A stretch of DNA of 64,000 nucleotides from Maricaulis maris (GCF_036322705.1 NZ_AP027270.1:2791501-2855500); one strand, 5' to 3'. Numbered from the stretch's first letter, positions 46,103-54,900 are shown. Program-made: numbers and translations. The notes: generated by a model from the letters alone, not told the origin.

Positions 46103-46843
46103 CTACGGCACATCGACCAGAAACCCGTTTCTTTCCAGCGCCGCACGGGCGACCGGGCCGCGGAGATAGTCAAGAAAGGCCCGGCTGGCCGGATCCGAAC
46201 GGCCCGCCAGGATCGCAACCGGATAGCGGATCGGCGCGTGCGTCTCCTCGGGGAACGTATAAAGCACGGAGACCGCCGCAGCCGCCCGCGCTTCGCTCTG
46301 ATAGACGATGCCCAGTGGCGCTTCACCGAGGACCACCAGAGCCAAGGCCGCGCGGACATTGTCCACCTGTACGATACGGCTGGAAACCGCCTCCCAGAAC
46401 CCCAGCGATTGCAGCGCGGACCTGCCATAGAGGCCGGCCGGTACGGCGTCGACCAATGCCATCGCAAGCGGCCGATCACCGAGCGCATCAATCAGCACGT
46501 CTCGCGACAGCTCAGGCCAGGCCAGGCGTCCGGCGCCGTGGCCGATCAGGACAAGCCGGTTGCCGGCAAGGTCAAAGCGCGTCTCGCGCTCCAGCGCCCC
46601 CTGCCCGTCCAGCCAGTCCATCCAGTCCGCATTGGCCGAGATAAACACATCGGCCGGCGCCCCCAGCGTGATCTGCCGGGCAAGCGCCGAGGAGCCACCG
46701 TGTGCAAGGGTCAGGCGGTGACCGGTCTCTGCCTCGAACCCGTCACCGATCGCCTCCATAACCGTTCGCAGGCTGGAGGCGGCAAAGACGGTGACATCCT
46801 CCGCCTGTGCCGGCCGGGGCCAGATCGCCAACACCAGCATCAC
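46103..46843 (-). CDS. modA: Molybdate ABC transporter substrate-binding protein
   Basis: A 246-residue periplasmic oxyanion-binding protein: VFAASSLRTVMEAIG, HGGSSALARQI and GAPADVFISANADWMDWL are the ModA ligand loops. The signal peptide as read (MLVLAIWPRPAQA) is short and lacks a basic n-region because the first usable start is GTG 46843/ATG 46840. The frame stays open upstream with RRATPG-RPAALVGALAV, which would make a better signal, but no ATG, GTG or TTG begins it, so a CTG start or a sequencing error is possible. Confidence 0.9.
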   Translation of the reverse strand: MMLVLAIWPRPAQAEDVTVFAASSLRTVMEAIGDGFEAETGHRLTLAHGGSSALARQITLGAPADVFISANADWMDWLDGQGALERETRFDLAGNRLVLIGHGAGRLAWPELSRDVLIDALGDRPLAMALVDAVPAGLYGRSALQSLGFWEAVSSRIVQVDNVRAALALVVLGEAPLGIVYQSEARAAAAVSVLYTFPEETHAPIRYPVAILAGRSDPASRAFLDYLRGPVARAALERNGFLVDVP

Positions 46844-46941
46844 CGCCAGGGCGCCGACCAGAGCCGCAGGCCGGAGCCCGGGTGTCGCACGCCTGGCCTG
46901 ACGGCCTGAACGGCAGGAGGGATCAGGGGCGCGGGTCAGGA

Positions 46942-47625
46942 TCAGACACGGCCCGTCACTGGCAGCAGGGCGCCCGTGATTGCCCGGGCCTCCTCACTGG
47001 CGAGGAACAGCATGGCCGCCGCGAGATCGTCCGGCGCCACCCAGTCAGACGGATCGGCATCGGGCATGTCGGCACGATTGGTCGGCGTATCGATGACCGA
47101 TGGCAGCACGGCATTGACCGTCACCTTGCCAAGAAGTTCGCGCGACAGGCTTTCGGTCAGGCGGGCGACACCGGCCTTGGATGCCGCATAGGCCCCCATG
47201 CCCATATCGGACTTGAGCGCACCGGCTGCACCCACATTCACGATCCGGCCGGCATCGCTCTTCATCAGCCAGGGCAGTGCCGCCTTGCTGGCAACCACGG
47301 CCGTTCGCAAATTGATCGCGAACATGCGCTCCCAGCTATCGACAGACCCGTCATCGAGGGTCTCCCAGACGAAGCCGCCGGCGATGTTCAGAAGCGCGTC
47401 GATGCCGCCACACATTTCGGCGATGCCCGCAAAGGCATCCGCCGCTGACTGCGGGTCGGTCAGGTCGACGTCGCCCACGCGCACATCGCCTGCGAGCTCG
47501 ATCTGATCGGTGATCGGTGCCCGATCCACCAGGACAACCTGGTCGCCCCGGTCCATGGCCCGACGGGCGACGGCCTGGCCCAGAATGCCTGCGCCGCCTG
47601 TAATCACGATGGTCCGCTTGCTCAT
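46942..47625 (-). CDS. Short-chain dehydrogenase/reductase
   Basis: A 227-residue Rossmann-fold SDR: TGGAGILGQAVA cofactor loop, NIAGG (NNAG position), catalytic Tyr-x3-Lys in AYAASKAGVARLTE. The Ser of the triad would be in IVNVGAAGAL, where Gly-Ala-Ala stands instead of the usual Ser, so activity is not certain. It starts at ATG 47625 preceded by GAGG. Downstream of it lies modA on the same strand, about 100 bases away. Confidence 0.85.
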   Translation of the reverse strand: MSKRTIVITGGAGILGQAVARRAMDRGDQVVLVDRAPITDQIELAGDVRVGDVDLTDPQSAADAFAGIAEMCGGIDALLNIAGGFVWETLDDGSVDSWERMFAINLRTAVVASKAALPWLMKSDAGRIVNVGAAGALKSDMGMGAYAASKAGVARLTESLSRELLGKVTVNAVLPSVIDTPTNRADMPDADPSDWVAPDDLAAAMLFLASEEARAITGALLPVTGRV

Positions 47626-47838
47626 CATCATCCTCGATTGTGTGCTGTCATGTTCCGGCCCCATGCTCCACGCTCTGGCGATCTCGCACAAGCCGCTGTT
47701 CCAGACACCGGGTCAGGGGCCCGCACGCCATCGGGTCTTTTCGCATTGGCTTGAACGGCACGCCAATCCACGACAGCATGCAACACGGGCGGGTCCGCTC
47801 CGGGACCGGCAGCACAACCAGAAACCATGGGGGCCCAG

Positions 47839-48816
47839 ATGGCCGTTTCCGACCAAGTCCCGACCCAGTCAGGCTTTCACGCCAAGTCCAGCGGCGCAGA
47901 GGTGGTCTCCGCGATCGACCTTGCCGGCAAGACTGCGGTCGTAACGGGCGGCTATAGCGGCATCGGGCTGGAAACCGTGCGCTGCCTTGCCAGCCGCGGC
48001 GCCTCTGTCATTGTCCCGGTGCGCTCACCGGAGAAGGCGGCCGACGCCCTCGCCGGGATCAAGGGTGATGTCGTCACCGCCCCGATGGACCTGGCCGATC
48101 CCGCCTCGGTGAGGCGCTTTGCGGAGGGCCTGGTTGAACGCCTGACGCGTCTTGACCTCCTGATCAACAATGCGGGGATCATGGCCTGCCCGGAGACCCG
48201 GGTCGGACCGGGCTGGGAGTCCCAGTTCGGGGTCAACCATCTGGGGCATTTCGCGCTGGGTCAGGCTTTGATGCCGCTGTTGAAAGCCACGCCCGGAACG
48301 CGGGTCGTGGCGCTGTCCTCAACCGCCCACAAGATGTCCGACATCATCTGGGACGACATCCAGTTCGAAAAATCCGGCTACGACAAATGGCGCGCCTATG
48401 GCCAGGCCAAGACGGCCAACGCGCTCTATGCCAATGCCCTGTCGAGGCGCCTCAAGGATACCGGCGGCCTGGCCTTTGCCGTGCATCCCGGCGGTATTTT
48501 CACACCGCTTCAGCGACACCTGCCGCGGGAGGAAATGGTGGCTCTGGGCTGGATGGATGAGAACGGGGAACCGTCCGAGCTGGCCAGACAGGGTTTCAAG
48601 ACACCGGAGCAGGGCTGTTCCACGACCCTTTGGGCCGCGACGTCGGCCGCTTTGACCGACACGCCGGGCGTCTATTGCGAGAATTGTGATATCGCCGCCC
48701 CGACAGACACGGATGGGGCGATGGCCCGCTATGTCGGTGTTGACGCTCATGCCTGCAGCGATGAGTCCGCCGAACGCCTGTGGGAGGTCAGCGAGACCTT
48801 GCTAAAGGCCGCCTAG
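47839..48816 (+). CDS. SDR family oxidoreductase (retinol dehydrogenase/protochlorophyllide-reductase-like)
   Basis: A 325-residue SDR with TGGYSGIGLETVRCLASRG, LINNAGIMA, VNHLGHFAL, ALSSTAHKM (catalytic Ser) and YGQAKTANALYA (YxxxK). The long C-terminal part and the motif order match the WWOX/retinol-dehydrogenase branch. Physiological substrate unknown. ATG 47839 has a GGGGG run five bases upstream; an ATG four codons earlier has no ribosome site. Divergent from the other SDR gene. Confidence 0.87.
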   Translation: MAVSDQVPTQSGFHAKSSGAEVVSAIDLAGKTAVVTGGYSGIGLETVRCLASRGASVIVPVRSPEKAADALAGIKGDVVTAPMDLADPASVRRFAEGLVERLTRLDLLINNAGIMACPETRVGPGWESQFGVNHLGHFALGQALMPLLKATPGTRVVALSSTAHKMSDIIWDDIQFEKSGYDKWRAYGQAKTANALYANALSRRLKDTGGLAFAVHPGGIFTPLQRHLPREEMVALGWMDENGEPSELARQGFKTPEQGCSTTLWAATSAALTDTPGVYCENCDIAAPTDTDGAMARYVGVDAHACSDESAERLWEVSETLLKAA

Positions 48817-48848
48817 GGTCGCGAAACCCCGATTGAGCGGACAGCCTG

Positions 48849-49820
48849 TCAGCCCGCCTCTGCGCTGACCCGCTCGATCGTCCTGAAGCCGATATGCGAG
48901 GCCGAGAAGTCCCATTCCTGCGGCTGCCGCGCGGCCGGTCGGAAGCGGGCGCAATAGCTCGGCGCGCACAGATAGGACCCGCCCCGGATCGTGCCGGTAT
49001 TGCTGCCGGTATCAAAGGGGGTGGAGGTCCACTCCCAGACATTGCCGGCCATGTCATAAAGGCCATAGCCGTTCGGCTCATAGCAGCCCACCGGCGCCAG
49101 CCCTTGATGCCCGTCCTCACCGATATCAATCGCCGGGAACGGTCCCTGCCAGGTGTTGGCGCGCCATTCACCGCCGGGCCGGAATTCATCCCCCCAGGTA
49201 TATTCGGCCCCCTCGAGACCACCGCGCGCCGCGATTTCCCACTCGGTCTCAGTCGGCAGATCGGTCTGCGACCAGTGCGCATAGGCGAGCGCATCCTCAT
49301 AGGCGACATGGACAACCGGGTGCCGGTCCAGCCCGTCAATCGAGCTGCCGGGCCCGTAGGGCGCCCGCCAGGACGCGCCGGGCACGAAACGCCACCAGAA
49401 ACCGCCACGCTCGAGGCTGACCCCGAAGACGGCCGAACCCGGCACCAGAAGGGCCGGGTCAATCTCCGGATAGTCAGCCGGGTCGGGAGTTCGCTCCGCC
49501 ACCGTCACATAGCCGGTATCTGCCACGAAGTCGGCGAACTGGGCGTTGGTAACCTCATGGCTGTCGATCGCAAATCCGTCAGTCGCCACACGGCGAGGCG
49601 GACCTTCCTCGCCGCGACGGGCATTGGTACCGACCCGATAGTCACCGGCCGGAACGCTTGACTGCCCGGTCGGGATCGCTGCGCATTCGACTTGGGAGAC
49701 CGGTTCTCCCGAAACGGCCTGCCGGTCGGCGCTTCCACGGGAAGCGGCACCGTCCTGGCCATCGGGAGAGCAGGCGGTTAGCGCGAGAAGCGCACCCAGT
49801 GTCAGCCTCGGAACATCCAT
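48849..49820 (-). CDS. Formylglycine-generating enzyme (SUMF1/FGE family) lipoprotein
   Basis: A 323-residue exported enzyme that oxidises the active-site Cys of sulfatases to formylglycine. A lipobox (LLALTAC) near residue 17 indicates a lipoprotein, so activation would occur in the periplasm. The SUMF1 fold motifs AIDSHEVTNAQFADFV, PVVHVAYEDALAYAHW, LPTETEWEIAARGG, and GNVWEWTS are present, and the redox Cys pair in GGSYLCAPSYCARFRP has the same spacing as catalytic FGE, so it should be the true oxygen-dependent enzyme. Last gene of the sulfatase operon, overlapping its neighbour by 19 bases. Confidence 0.9.
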   Translation of the reverse strand: MDVPRLTLGALLALTACSPDGQDGAASRGSADRQAVSGEPVSQVECAAIPTGQSSVPAGDYRVGTNARRGEEGPPRRVATDGFAIDSHEVTNAQFADFVADTGYVTVAERTPDPADYPEIDPALLVPGSAVFGVSLERGGFWWRFVPGASWRAPYGPGSSIDGLDRHPVVHVAYEDALAYAHWSQTDLPTETEWEIAARGGLEGAEYTWGDEFRPGGEWRANTWQGPFPAIDIGEDGHQGLAPVGCYEPNGYGLYDMAGNVWEWTSTPFDTGSNTGTIRGGSYLCAPSYCARFRPAARQPQEWDFSASHIGFRTIERVSAEAG

Positions 49821-50893
49821 GTTTCCACCTTCACGTGGTCAGAGTCCCGCTCAAGCACAACAGCATCCCCGTCGCTGGCGATATGAATCGGTCCGGAGAA
49901 CCGCTCCGGCGCCCCGCCGAGAAAGGCCGCATGCAGCAGACCGGATGGCAGGGCCGGCACGATATGGGTCAACACCAGCATGTCCGATCCCGCGGCCCGG
50001 GCGGCATCGGCGGCTTCCTCCGGAGTCGTGTGATAGTCGAGAATGTCCCGGGCGACCTTGGCCAGGTTTTCGGCACCGATCGCAGCGGCCTGAGCCTCGA
50101 TCAGCCCGGTCATGGCCGGCTGGAGGGCCTCCACAACCAGCAGGTCGGCGCCGGCCGCCAAGGCCGTAAAGCCCGGCGAGACCTCGGCATCGAGATCACC
50201 ACTGATGACCAGGGAGCGGCCGCCATAATCGAAACGGTAGGCAAGCGCCGGCGAGACCGGGGTGTGATCAACCGCAACAGCGCGGATCAGCACGCCGCCC
50301 TCATCGAGCACGGTGAACGGCTCGCGCGATGCACCGATCGGACGGGCCACAAGCCCGGCACCGCTGGAGGGCAGGACCGCTTCGCCGTGGTGGGCGGTGC
50401 GGTAGCCATGGTCCAGACCGTAGGCCAGGTTGAACCCGGCCACGACCTGTTCCACACCGTCCGGCCCGATGACAGGCAGGGGCTCGCGTCGTGCCCCGCC
50501 AACCCAGCGCTGCAGGGCCATATCAGCAAGATCGCTGATATGGTCAGAGTGGAAATGCGTCAGGAACAACGCTTCGGCGTCACCGACCGGAACGCCCATC
50601 AGGAGGAGGTTGGCGGTCGAACCCGAACCGGCATCGACGATGAAGACACGTTCGCCAGCAATCACCACGGCACAGGACGCAGCCCGTGTCGGGTCCGGCA
50701 AGGGTGAGCCGGTTCCGCAAAACCCGATATGGAGGCCATCGGGAAGCTGGTCCCGACGATCAAGCCCGAGGCGCGCCTCGACCTGGTGTCGATACAGACC
50801 CATCCCGATCGGGCCAGCGAACAAGCGCAACCCGCCAACCGCCAGCAAGGCCATGACCCCGAGTGTCAGGGCAATCCGCAGCAGCCATTTCAT
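49802..50893 (-). CDS. Membrane-anchored MBL-fold metallohydrolase (AtsA/RNase Z-like)
   Basis: A 363-residue metallo-beta-lactamase-fold protein with an N-terminal membrane segment (LLRIALTLGVMALLAVGGL). Zinc ligands occur in FLTHFHSDHISD, HTPVSPAL (His), VISGDLDAE (Asp) and LVLTHIVP (His). The TGSPLPDPTRAASC start is typical of the arylsulfatase AtsA/RNase Z-like group, whose members include zinc-dependent alkyl/arylsulfatases. Standing between a Cys-type sulfatase and FGE, a role in sulfate-ester hydrolysis is plausible but inferred. ATG 50893 has GAGGAGA upstream. Confidence 0.85.
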   Translation of the reverse strand: MKWLLRIALTLGVMALLAVGGLRLFAGPIGMGLYRHQVEARLGLDRRDQLPDGLHIGFCGTGSPLPDPTRAASCAVVIAGERVFIVDAGSGSTANLLLMGVPVGDAEALFLTHFHSDHISDLADMALQRWVGGARREPLPVIGPDGVEQVVAGFNLAYGLDHGYRTAHHGEAVLPSSGAGLVARPIGASREPFTVLDEGGVLIRAVAVDHTPVSPALAYRFDYGGRSLVISGDLDAEVSPGFTALAAGADLLVVEALQPAMTGLIEAQAAAIGAENLAKVARDILDYHTTPEEAADAARAAGSDMLVLTHIVPALPSGLLHAAFLGGAPERFSGPIHIASDGDAVVLERDSDHVKVETWMFRG

Positions 50894-50987
50894 GGCGTCT
50901 CTCCTCAGGGGCCGTGGCCCGTCAGCAAACCGAATGCACAAAGGCGCGCGCGACCCTGGCTCGCCCAGGGCCTATCTGGACCAGAGC

Positions 50988-52634
50988 CTAATTGGACCAG
51001 AGAACATAGGTATCGTCCGCGTCCCGCTCCTCGAGGGCGTGGGTATCGACATAGACCGGTGCGGAGACGAGACTCGGCCATAGCGGCGCACTTTGCTCGG
51101 CATTGAGGGCGTCGAGGCGGGCCCGCATCTGCGCCAGACGCGCCGGCTCGGTGGCCGCAAGGTCGACCTGCTCGGTCGGGTCCGCGTCGAGATTGAAGAG
51201 CCAGCTCCGGTCGGGATATTCGGAGACCTGCAGCTTCCATCCGCCCTCGAGCAGCACGCGATAATGGTCGGAGCGCCAGAACAGGGCGCGTTCCGGGACC
51301 GTATCCGGGGAGTCGATCATCGCCATCATGTCGAGCCCGTCCATCACGCGATCGGTCGGCATCTCGCCCCCCGCAGCAGCAGCCGCGGTCGCAAACAGGT
51401 CGACGTGAGCCACGGGGTCGTCGATCACGGTGCCCGGCGCGATGCGGGCCGGCCATTCGACCAGCATCGGCACGTGGATGCCGCCCTCGAAGAAATTCGC
51501 CTTCCAGCCGCGATAGGGCGCATTGAGGTCATCGAACCCGATATAACTCGGTGCGCCATTATCGCTGGAGAAGACGATCAGCGTGTCATCCGCAATGCCC
51601 TGGGCCTCGAGGGCCTCGCGGACGCGTCCGACCGCCCGGTCGACGGCGCGGATCATCGCGGCATAGACCCGTACCCGCTCGTCCTCGATATAGGACAGCG
51701 CCTCGACATCCGACCGCAGCGCCTGGATCGGCGTGTGCGGGGCGTTCAGGGACAGATACATGAAGAAGGGTCGATTGGCATTGGCCTCGATGGCGGCCAC
51801 CGCCTCATCGGCGAAATAATCGGTCATGTAGCCGTCCGGATGGAACCGGTCAGACCCGTTCCAGCGCACCGCATAGGCCAGGTTGGGCCACAGGAAGCGA
51901 TCAACCGGATCAAATTCCTGCCGGAGATTGACCACGTCCGGATCATTGATCGGCATGAAGAGCGCCGCCCCCGGATAGAAGCCGACCCACTCGTCAAAGC
52001 CCTGGTTCTGGGGCTGGAATTGTTCCGACGCACCAAGATGCCACTTGCCCAAAAAGAGGGTCTGGTAGTCCTGCGCCTGAAGCATCTCCGCGATGGTGAT
52101 CTCCGATGGCGGCAGGCCCTGGTCTTCCAGGGGAATGGTCTGGCTGACGCGGTCCTCATGCCACATCGCTTCATGCGGCCCGTAGTCGAAGGAGCCGAGC
52201 AGGCGATGGAAGGCAACCGGCGCGGGGGTGAACTCGAAGCCGAACCGGGTCGCAAACCGGCCCGTCATGATCGCCGCCCGGGACGGCGCACAGGTCGCGT
52301 TGCCGGCATAACCGTTGGAGAAAATGGCACCATTGCGGGCGAGGGCGTCAATATTCGGCGTCGGCATCATCCCGCCCGCCACACCGCCCCCGAAGGCGGA
52401 GATGTCGTTGATACCCAGATCATCCACCAGGATGATGATCATGTTGGGCAGCCGCTCGCCGGCTGTCATCGGCGCCGCCTCCGGGTCCCGGCTCCAGACC
52501 ACGTCCCGGTTAGGACCGATCGGGTCCTGGATCCGGTTGATCAGGCCCGGCAGGGCGATGCGGTGGGGCCAGGCGAGCGCCAGCGCGCCCGACAGAACGG
52601 CAATGATCGCCCCGATGATGATGAGAATGCGCAT
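50988..52634 (-). CDS. Cys-type type I sulfatase
   Basis: A 548-residue arylsulfatase-family enzyme hydrolysing sulfate esters. The formylglycine motif C115-APSR (CxPSR) is followed by AIMTGR; metal ligands are in IILVDDLGIND, and VFSSDNGAPSY and FLGKWHLG are family signatures. A membrane anchor or signal lies at residues 2-22. Because it needs Cys-to-formylglycine conversion, the FGE gene two places downstream is its natural partner. The substrate may be an algal sulfated polysaccharide or steroid sulfate. First full gene of the operon; a 54-codon GST-like ORF ends 4 bases before it. Confidence 0.92.
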   Translation of the reverse strand: MRILIIIGAIIAVLSGALALAWPHRIALPGLINRIQDPIGPNRDVVWSRDPEAAPMTAGERLPNMIIILVDDLGINDISAFGGGVAGGMMPTPNIDALARNGAIFSNGYAGNATCAPSRAAIMTGRFATRFGFEFTPAPVAFHRLLGSFDYGPHEAMWHEDRVSQTIPLEDQGLPPSEITIAEMLQAQDYQTLFLGKWHLGASEQFQPQNQGFDEWVGFYPGAALFMPINDPDVVNLRQEFDPVDRFLWPNLAYAVRWNGSDRFHPDGYMTDYFADEAVAAIEANANRPFFMYLSLNAPHTPIQALRSDVEALSYIEDERVRVYAAMIRAVDRAVGRVREALEAQGIADDTLIVFSSDNGAPSYIGFDDLNAPYRGWKANFFEGGIHVPMLVEWPARIAPGTVIDDPVAHVDLFATAAAAAGGEMPTDRVMDGLDMMAMIDSPDTVPERALFWRSDHYRVLLEGGWKLQVSEYPDRSWLFNLDADPTEQVDLAATEPARLAQMRARLDALNAEQSAPLWPSLVSAPVYVDTHALEERDADDTYVLWSN

Positions 52635-52638
52635 CCTG

Positions 52639-52803
52639 TCAGCCCTCTGCCTTTCCGGTCGTCATGATCATCTGCGCCTGTTCGGCAAGCGCGTCGGCCG
52701 TCATCAATTCGATGCTGTGCGTCGTGCAAGGCAAGTCCGGCACGACCGGCATGACCGTGGCTGCCCAGCCATTCGGCGTCGGTGCTGTGTACAGGCCTGT
52801 CAT
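52639..52803 (-). CDS. Short GST N-terminus-like ORF upstream of the sulfatase
   Basis: A 54-codon frame with a very strong ribosome site (GGGAGGGCGGGAG). LYTAPTPNGWAATVM and LPCTTHSIEL resemble the thioredoxin-like start of Ure2/YfcG-type glutathione S-transferases (YT..TPNG), but nothing of the rest of a GST follows. Its stop is 4 bases ahead of the sulfatase ATG, so it may now act as a translated leader. It could be a gene remnant or a chance resemblance. Confidence 0.45.
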   Translation of the reverse strand: MTGLYTAPTPNGWAATVMPVVPDLPCTTHSIELMTADALAEQAQMIMTTGKAEG

Positions 52804-52874
52804 CTCCCGCCCTCCCTTTTGCGCACCCGAGGCGCACGTGATTGTTGACCTGACGGTATGTTGTGGCAGTGTCT

Positions 52875-52896
52875 ACGTCAATTGTTCAGATGACGT
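52875..52896. promoter_or_regulatory. Inverted repeat, candidate TetR operator
   Basis: ACGTCA-N10-TGACGT, perfectly symmetrical arms, in the space between the divergent sulfatase operon and the membrane protein-TetR operon, 27 bases ahead of the latter's first ATG. Position and size suit autoregulation by the TetR protein at 53314. Confidence 0.4.
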
Positions 52897-52922
52897 GGAC
52901 TCAAGGACGGGATTTGACACCC

Positions 52923-53312
52923 ATGAAACAGCTTGCCCTGCGCGTGATGGCCAGTCTGGCCGCGCTCGGACTGACCACGATCGGGCTCTTTGCCCTGCTG
53001 GCTCCCCAGGAACTGATGAGCCAGACCGGCCTGGCCTCGGTCGGTGCACTGGGCTTCAATTTCGTGCGCGGTGACGTCGCGGCCTCCATGCTGGTCGTCG
53101 CCTTTCTGGCCGGTCGCGCCGTGATGCGCGGTGATGGCCGGGGACTTGCCATGCCGCTGCTCTGGGCCATCCTCGTAATTGCGGGTCGCGGTTTGGGACT
53201 GTTCGCCGATGCCGACGGTTTCAGTGCCGCGCGGGCGCTGGTCCCCGGTCTCGTCCTCGCCCTCCTGCTGGCACCGCCCTTCTTCCTCATGCGGCCGAGC
53301 GGCACACGCTGA
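52923..53312 (+). CDS. Small integral membrane protein (DUF4345-like)
   Basis: A 129-residue protein that is mostly four hydrophobic segments (MASLAALGLTTIGLFALLAP, a second around GFNFVRGDVAASMLVVAFLAG, PLLWAILVIAGRGLGLF, and ALVPGLVLALLLAPPFFLM; last three given approximately). The pattern with R-x-D near helix 2 is reminiscent of DUF4345. Function unknown. The TetR gene starts 1 base after its stop. Confidence 0.65.
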   Translation: MKQLALRVMASLAALGLTTIGLFALLAPQELMSQTGLASVGALGFNFVRGDVAASMLVVAFLAGRAVMRGDGRGLAMPLLWAILVIAGRGLGLFADADGFSAARALVPGLVLALLLAPPFFLMRPSGTR

Positions 53313-53313
53313 C

Positions 53314-53955
53314 ATGCAAACGGCACCGAATCCTGACGGCCGCACCGCGCGGCGCAATGCCAATCGCGAGAAGATCGTTTCGGCTTTTCTCGAAATGGTT
53401 AGGGAAGGCACATACCAGCCCAGCGCGCATCAGGTCGCGCATCAGGCCGGCGTCAGCCCGCGCACCGTGTTCCGCTGCTTCCAGGATATGGAATCGCTCT
53501 ATCGCGAGCTTGCCATGGCGCTGCAGAAGGAGTTCCTCCCGCGCGTCCTGACCCGGTTCGACACGACAGATCGAAGCCGGCGCCTCAGCCTGCTCATCGA
53601 GAACCGGGCATCGGTTTTTGGCGATATGGAGCCGTTTCGTTTCGCTGCCGAAACGCATCGCGCCGCCCACCCCTCACTGGCCGACGAGCATCGCCTGCTG
53701 ATCCAGGTGGAGCGCCAGCGACTGACCCATGCGATCAACCCCGACGGGGTGCTGGACGCGGATACGTTTGAAGCGCTCAACGCGGTGACCAGCTTCGACT
53801 TCTGGCGCCGGCTGCGCGTCGACCAGGCGCTCACACGGTCCGTCGCCGCGCGCACCATGGCGCTCGCAGCGACCGGCATCTACACCGCACGGCCCGACCC
53901 CGGTCCGGTTACCGAACCCAAGACCGGCGAACGTCCGAACGTGGCATCCGACTAA
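53314..53955 (+). CDS. TetR/AcrR family transcriptional regulator
   Basis: A 213-residue regulator. The N-terminal helix-turn-helix is ARRNANREKIVSAFLEMV followed by PSAHQVAHQAGVSPRTVFRCF. The C-terminal ligand domain is unremarkable. ATG 53314 is chosen because it follows the membrane-protein stop by one base; the open frame extends far upstream inside that gene. Likely targets are its own operon and possibly the divergent sulfatase operon. Confidence 0.85.
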   Translation: MQTAPNPDGRTARRNANREKIVSAFLEMVREGTYQPSAHQVAHQAGVSPRTVFRCFQDMESLYRELAMALQKEFLPRVLTRFDTTDRSRRLSLLIENRASVFGDMEPFRFAAETHRAAHPSLADEHRLLIQVERQRLTHAINPDGVLDADTFEALNAVTSFDFWRRLRVDQALTRSVAARTMALAATGIYTARPDPGPVTEPKTGERPNVASD

Positions 53956-54073
53956 AGCGGACAGGTCTCGAAAGTCGGCGCTCGCATGGCTTTAGGCCAT
54001 AAGCAACTCGCGCCATTCGATGCGAGCGGCATTGCGAAGGCCTCTAAATCAGGAACGGCGTTTGAGGGATCGG

Positions 54074-54289
54074 TCAGCGGCGCCGACCGATGACGTCATA
54101 GCCATAGCTGATGGTCTGGCCGGACTGGACGATCCCGGCAAGACGATTGCGCGTGTCGTGAATGAAGGATCGCGTGCCATCGCCCGACAGATTGTCGGAA
54201 GTGTCGTAGCTCAAGGTGTAGTTGGTCGTTGAGCTTCCGGTGGTGGATACCGGACCATACTGGTTTTGCGCATTGAAACGCCGCGGGGA
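54074..54289 (-). pseudogene. RHS/YD-repeat protein fragment
   Basis: Minus-strand frame between stops at 54290 and 54074. It reads TLSYDTSDNLSGDGTR, SFIHDTRNRLAGI, and ISYGYDVIGRRR, which are the YD/RHS repeat rhythm (YD..GN, YD..NRL, Y.YD..GRR). It has no start, and about 70 codons remain. RHS proteins are large toxin-carrying shells, so this is the decayed tail of a lost gene, now next to tRNA-Ser. Confidence 0.65.
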
Positions 54290-54330
54290 TTACACGGCGC
54301 ACTTTTATCTAATTATTTCAAGAAGATAAA

Positions 54331-54420
54331 TGGCGGAGAGAGAGGGATTCGAACCCTCGGAACGCTTGCGCGCTCAACGGTTTTCGAGACCGCCCCGATC
54401 GACCACTCCGGCACCTCTCC
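54331..54420 (-). tRNA. tRNA-Ser(CGA)
   Basis: Minus strand GGAGAGG acceptor with UCUCUCC, discriminator G and encoded CCA; anticodon loop CTCGAAA (anticodon CGA, reads UCG); a long variable arm (GAGCGCGCAAGCGTTC); T-arm GAGGG-TTCGAAT-CCCTC. A complete, normal class II serine tRNA. Confidence 0.96.
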
Positions 54421-54588
54421 GCGGGGAAGCGGGGTTGTGACTGAGCAGGCTGACAAAATCAAGGGGGCGATGCGGTGAAATCGCTGTTTTCGGCGGCGCT
54501 CCCTCTCGACCCCGCAAAATCCCTTTGCGCCAGCCACTGCCTTCTACTAGCGTTCCCGCCAAATGTTATCAGGGGTAGTGTGAATATC

Positions 54589-54900
54589 ATGACCATCAAA
54601 TCGCGCCAGTTTCTCATCGGCCTGCTGGGTGTCGCCAGCCTGGTTTCCGTGGCCGCCTGCGCCACGACCTCGGACGAGGATGCCGCCAATGCGATGCCCG
54701 ATGAGGGCGTCACCGCCGAGGGCGAGGCCTTTACCTGCCGCTATATCCAGGTCACCGGCACGCGCCAGCGCGAGCGGGTCTGCCTGTCCAATGCGGATCG
54801 GGACGCCCAGGCCGAACGTGTTCGTCAGGGCGTCGACTCAACCCGGGACGGCAATCGCGGCGAGGCCCGCCCGGCCGACTTCGGCGGCCCGGGCCGGTAA
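54589..54900 (+). CDS. Small secreted lipoprotein with a C...TGTR...VC motif
   Basis: A 103-residue protein with a lipoprotein signal ending in SVAAC (lipobox). The mature part holds CRYIQVTGTRQRERVC, a motif (Cys, TG[ST]R, VC) I recall from small envelope proteins of alphaproteobacteria, and a charged tail. The Cys pair may form a disulfide. Function unknown. ATG 54589 is chosen because the earlier in-frame ATG at 54475 would bury the signal peptide. Confidence 0.65.
   Translation: MTIKSRQFLIGLLGVASLVSVAACATTSDEDAANAMPDEGVTAEGEAFTCRYIQVTGTRQRERVCLSNADRDAQAERVRQGVDSTRDGNRGEARPADFGGPGR

Noticed and set aside
51093-52667. 524-codon frame opposite the sulfatase
   Set aside because: Shadow of the sulfatase; no domain seen.
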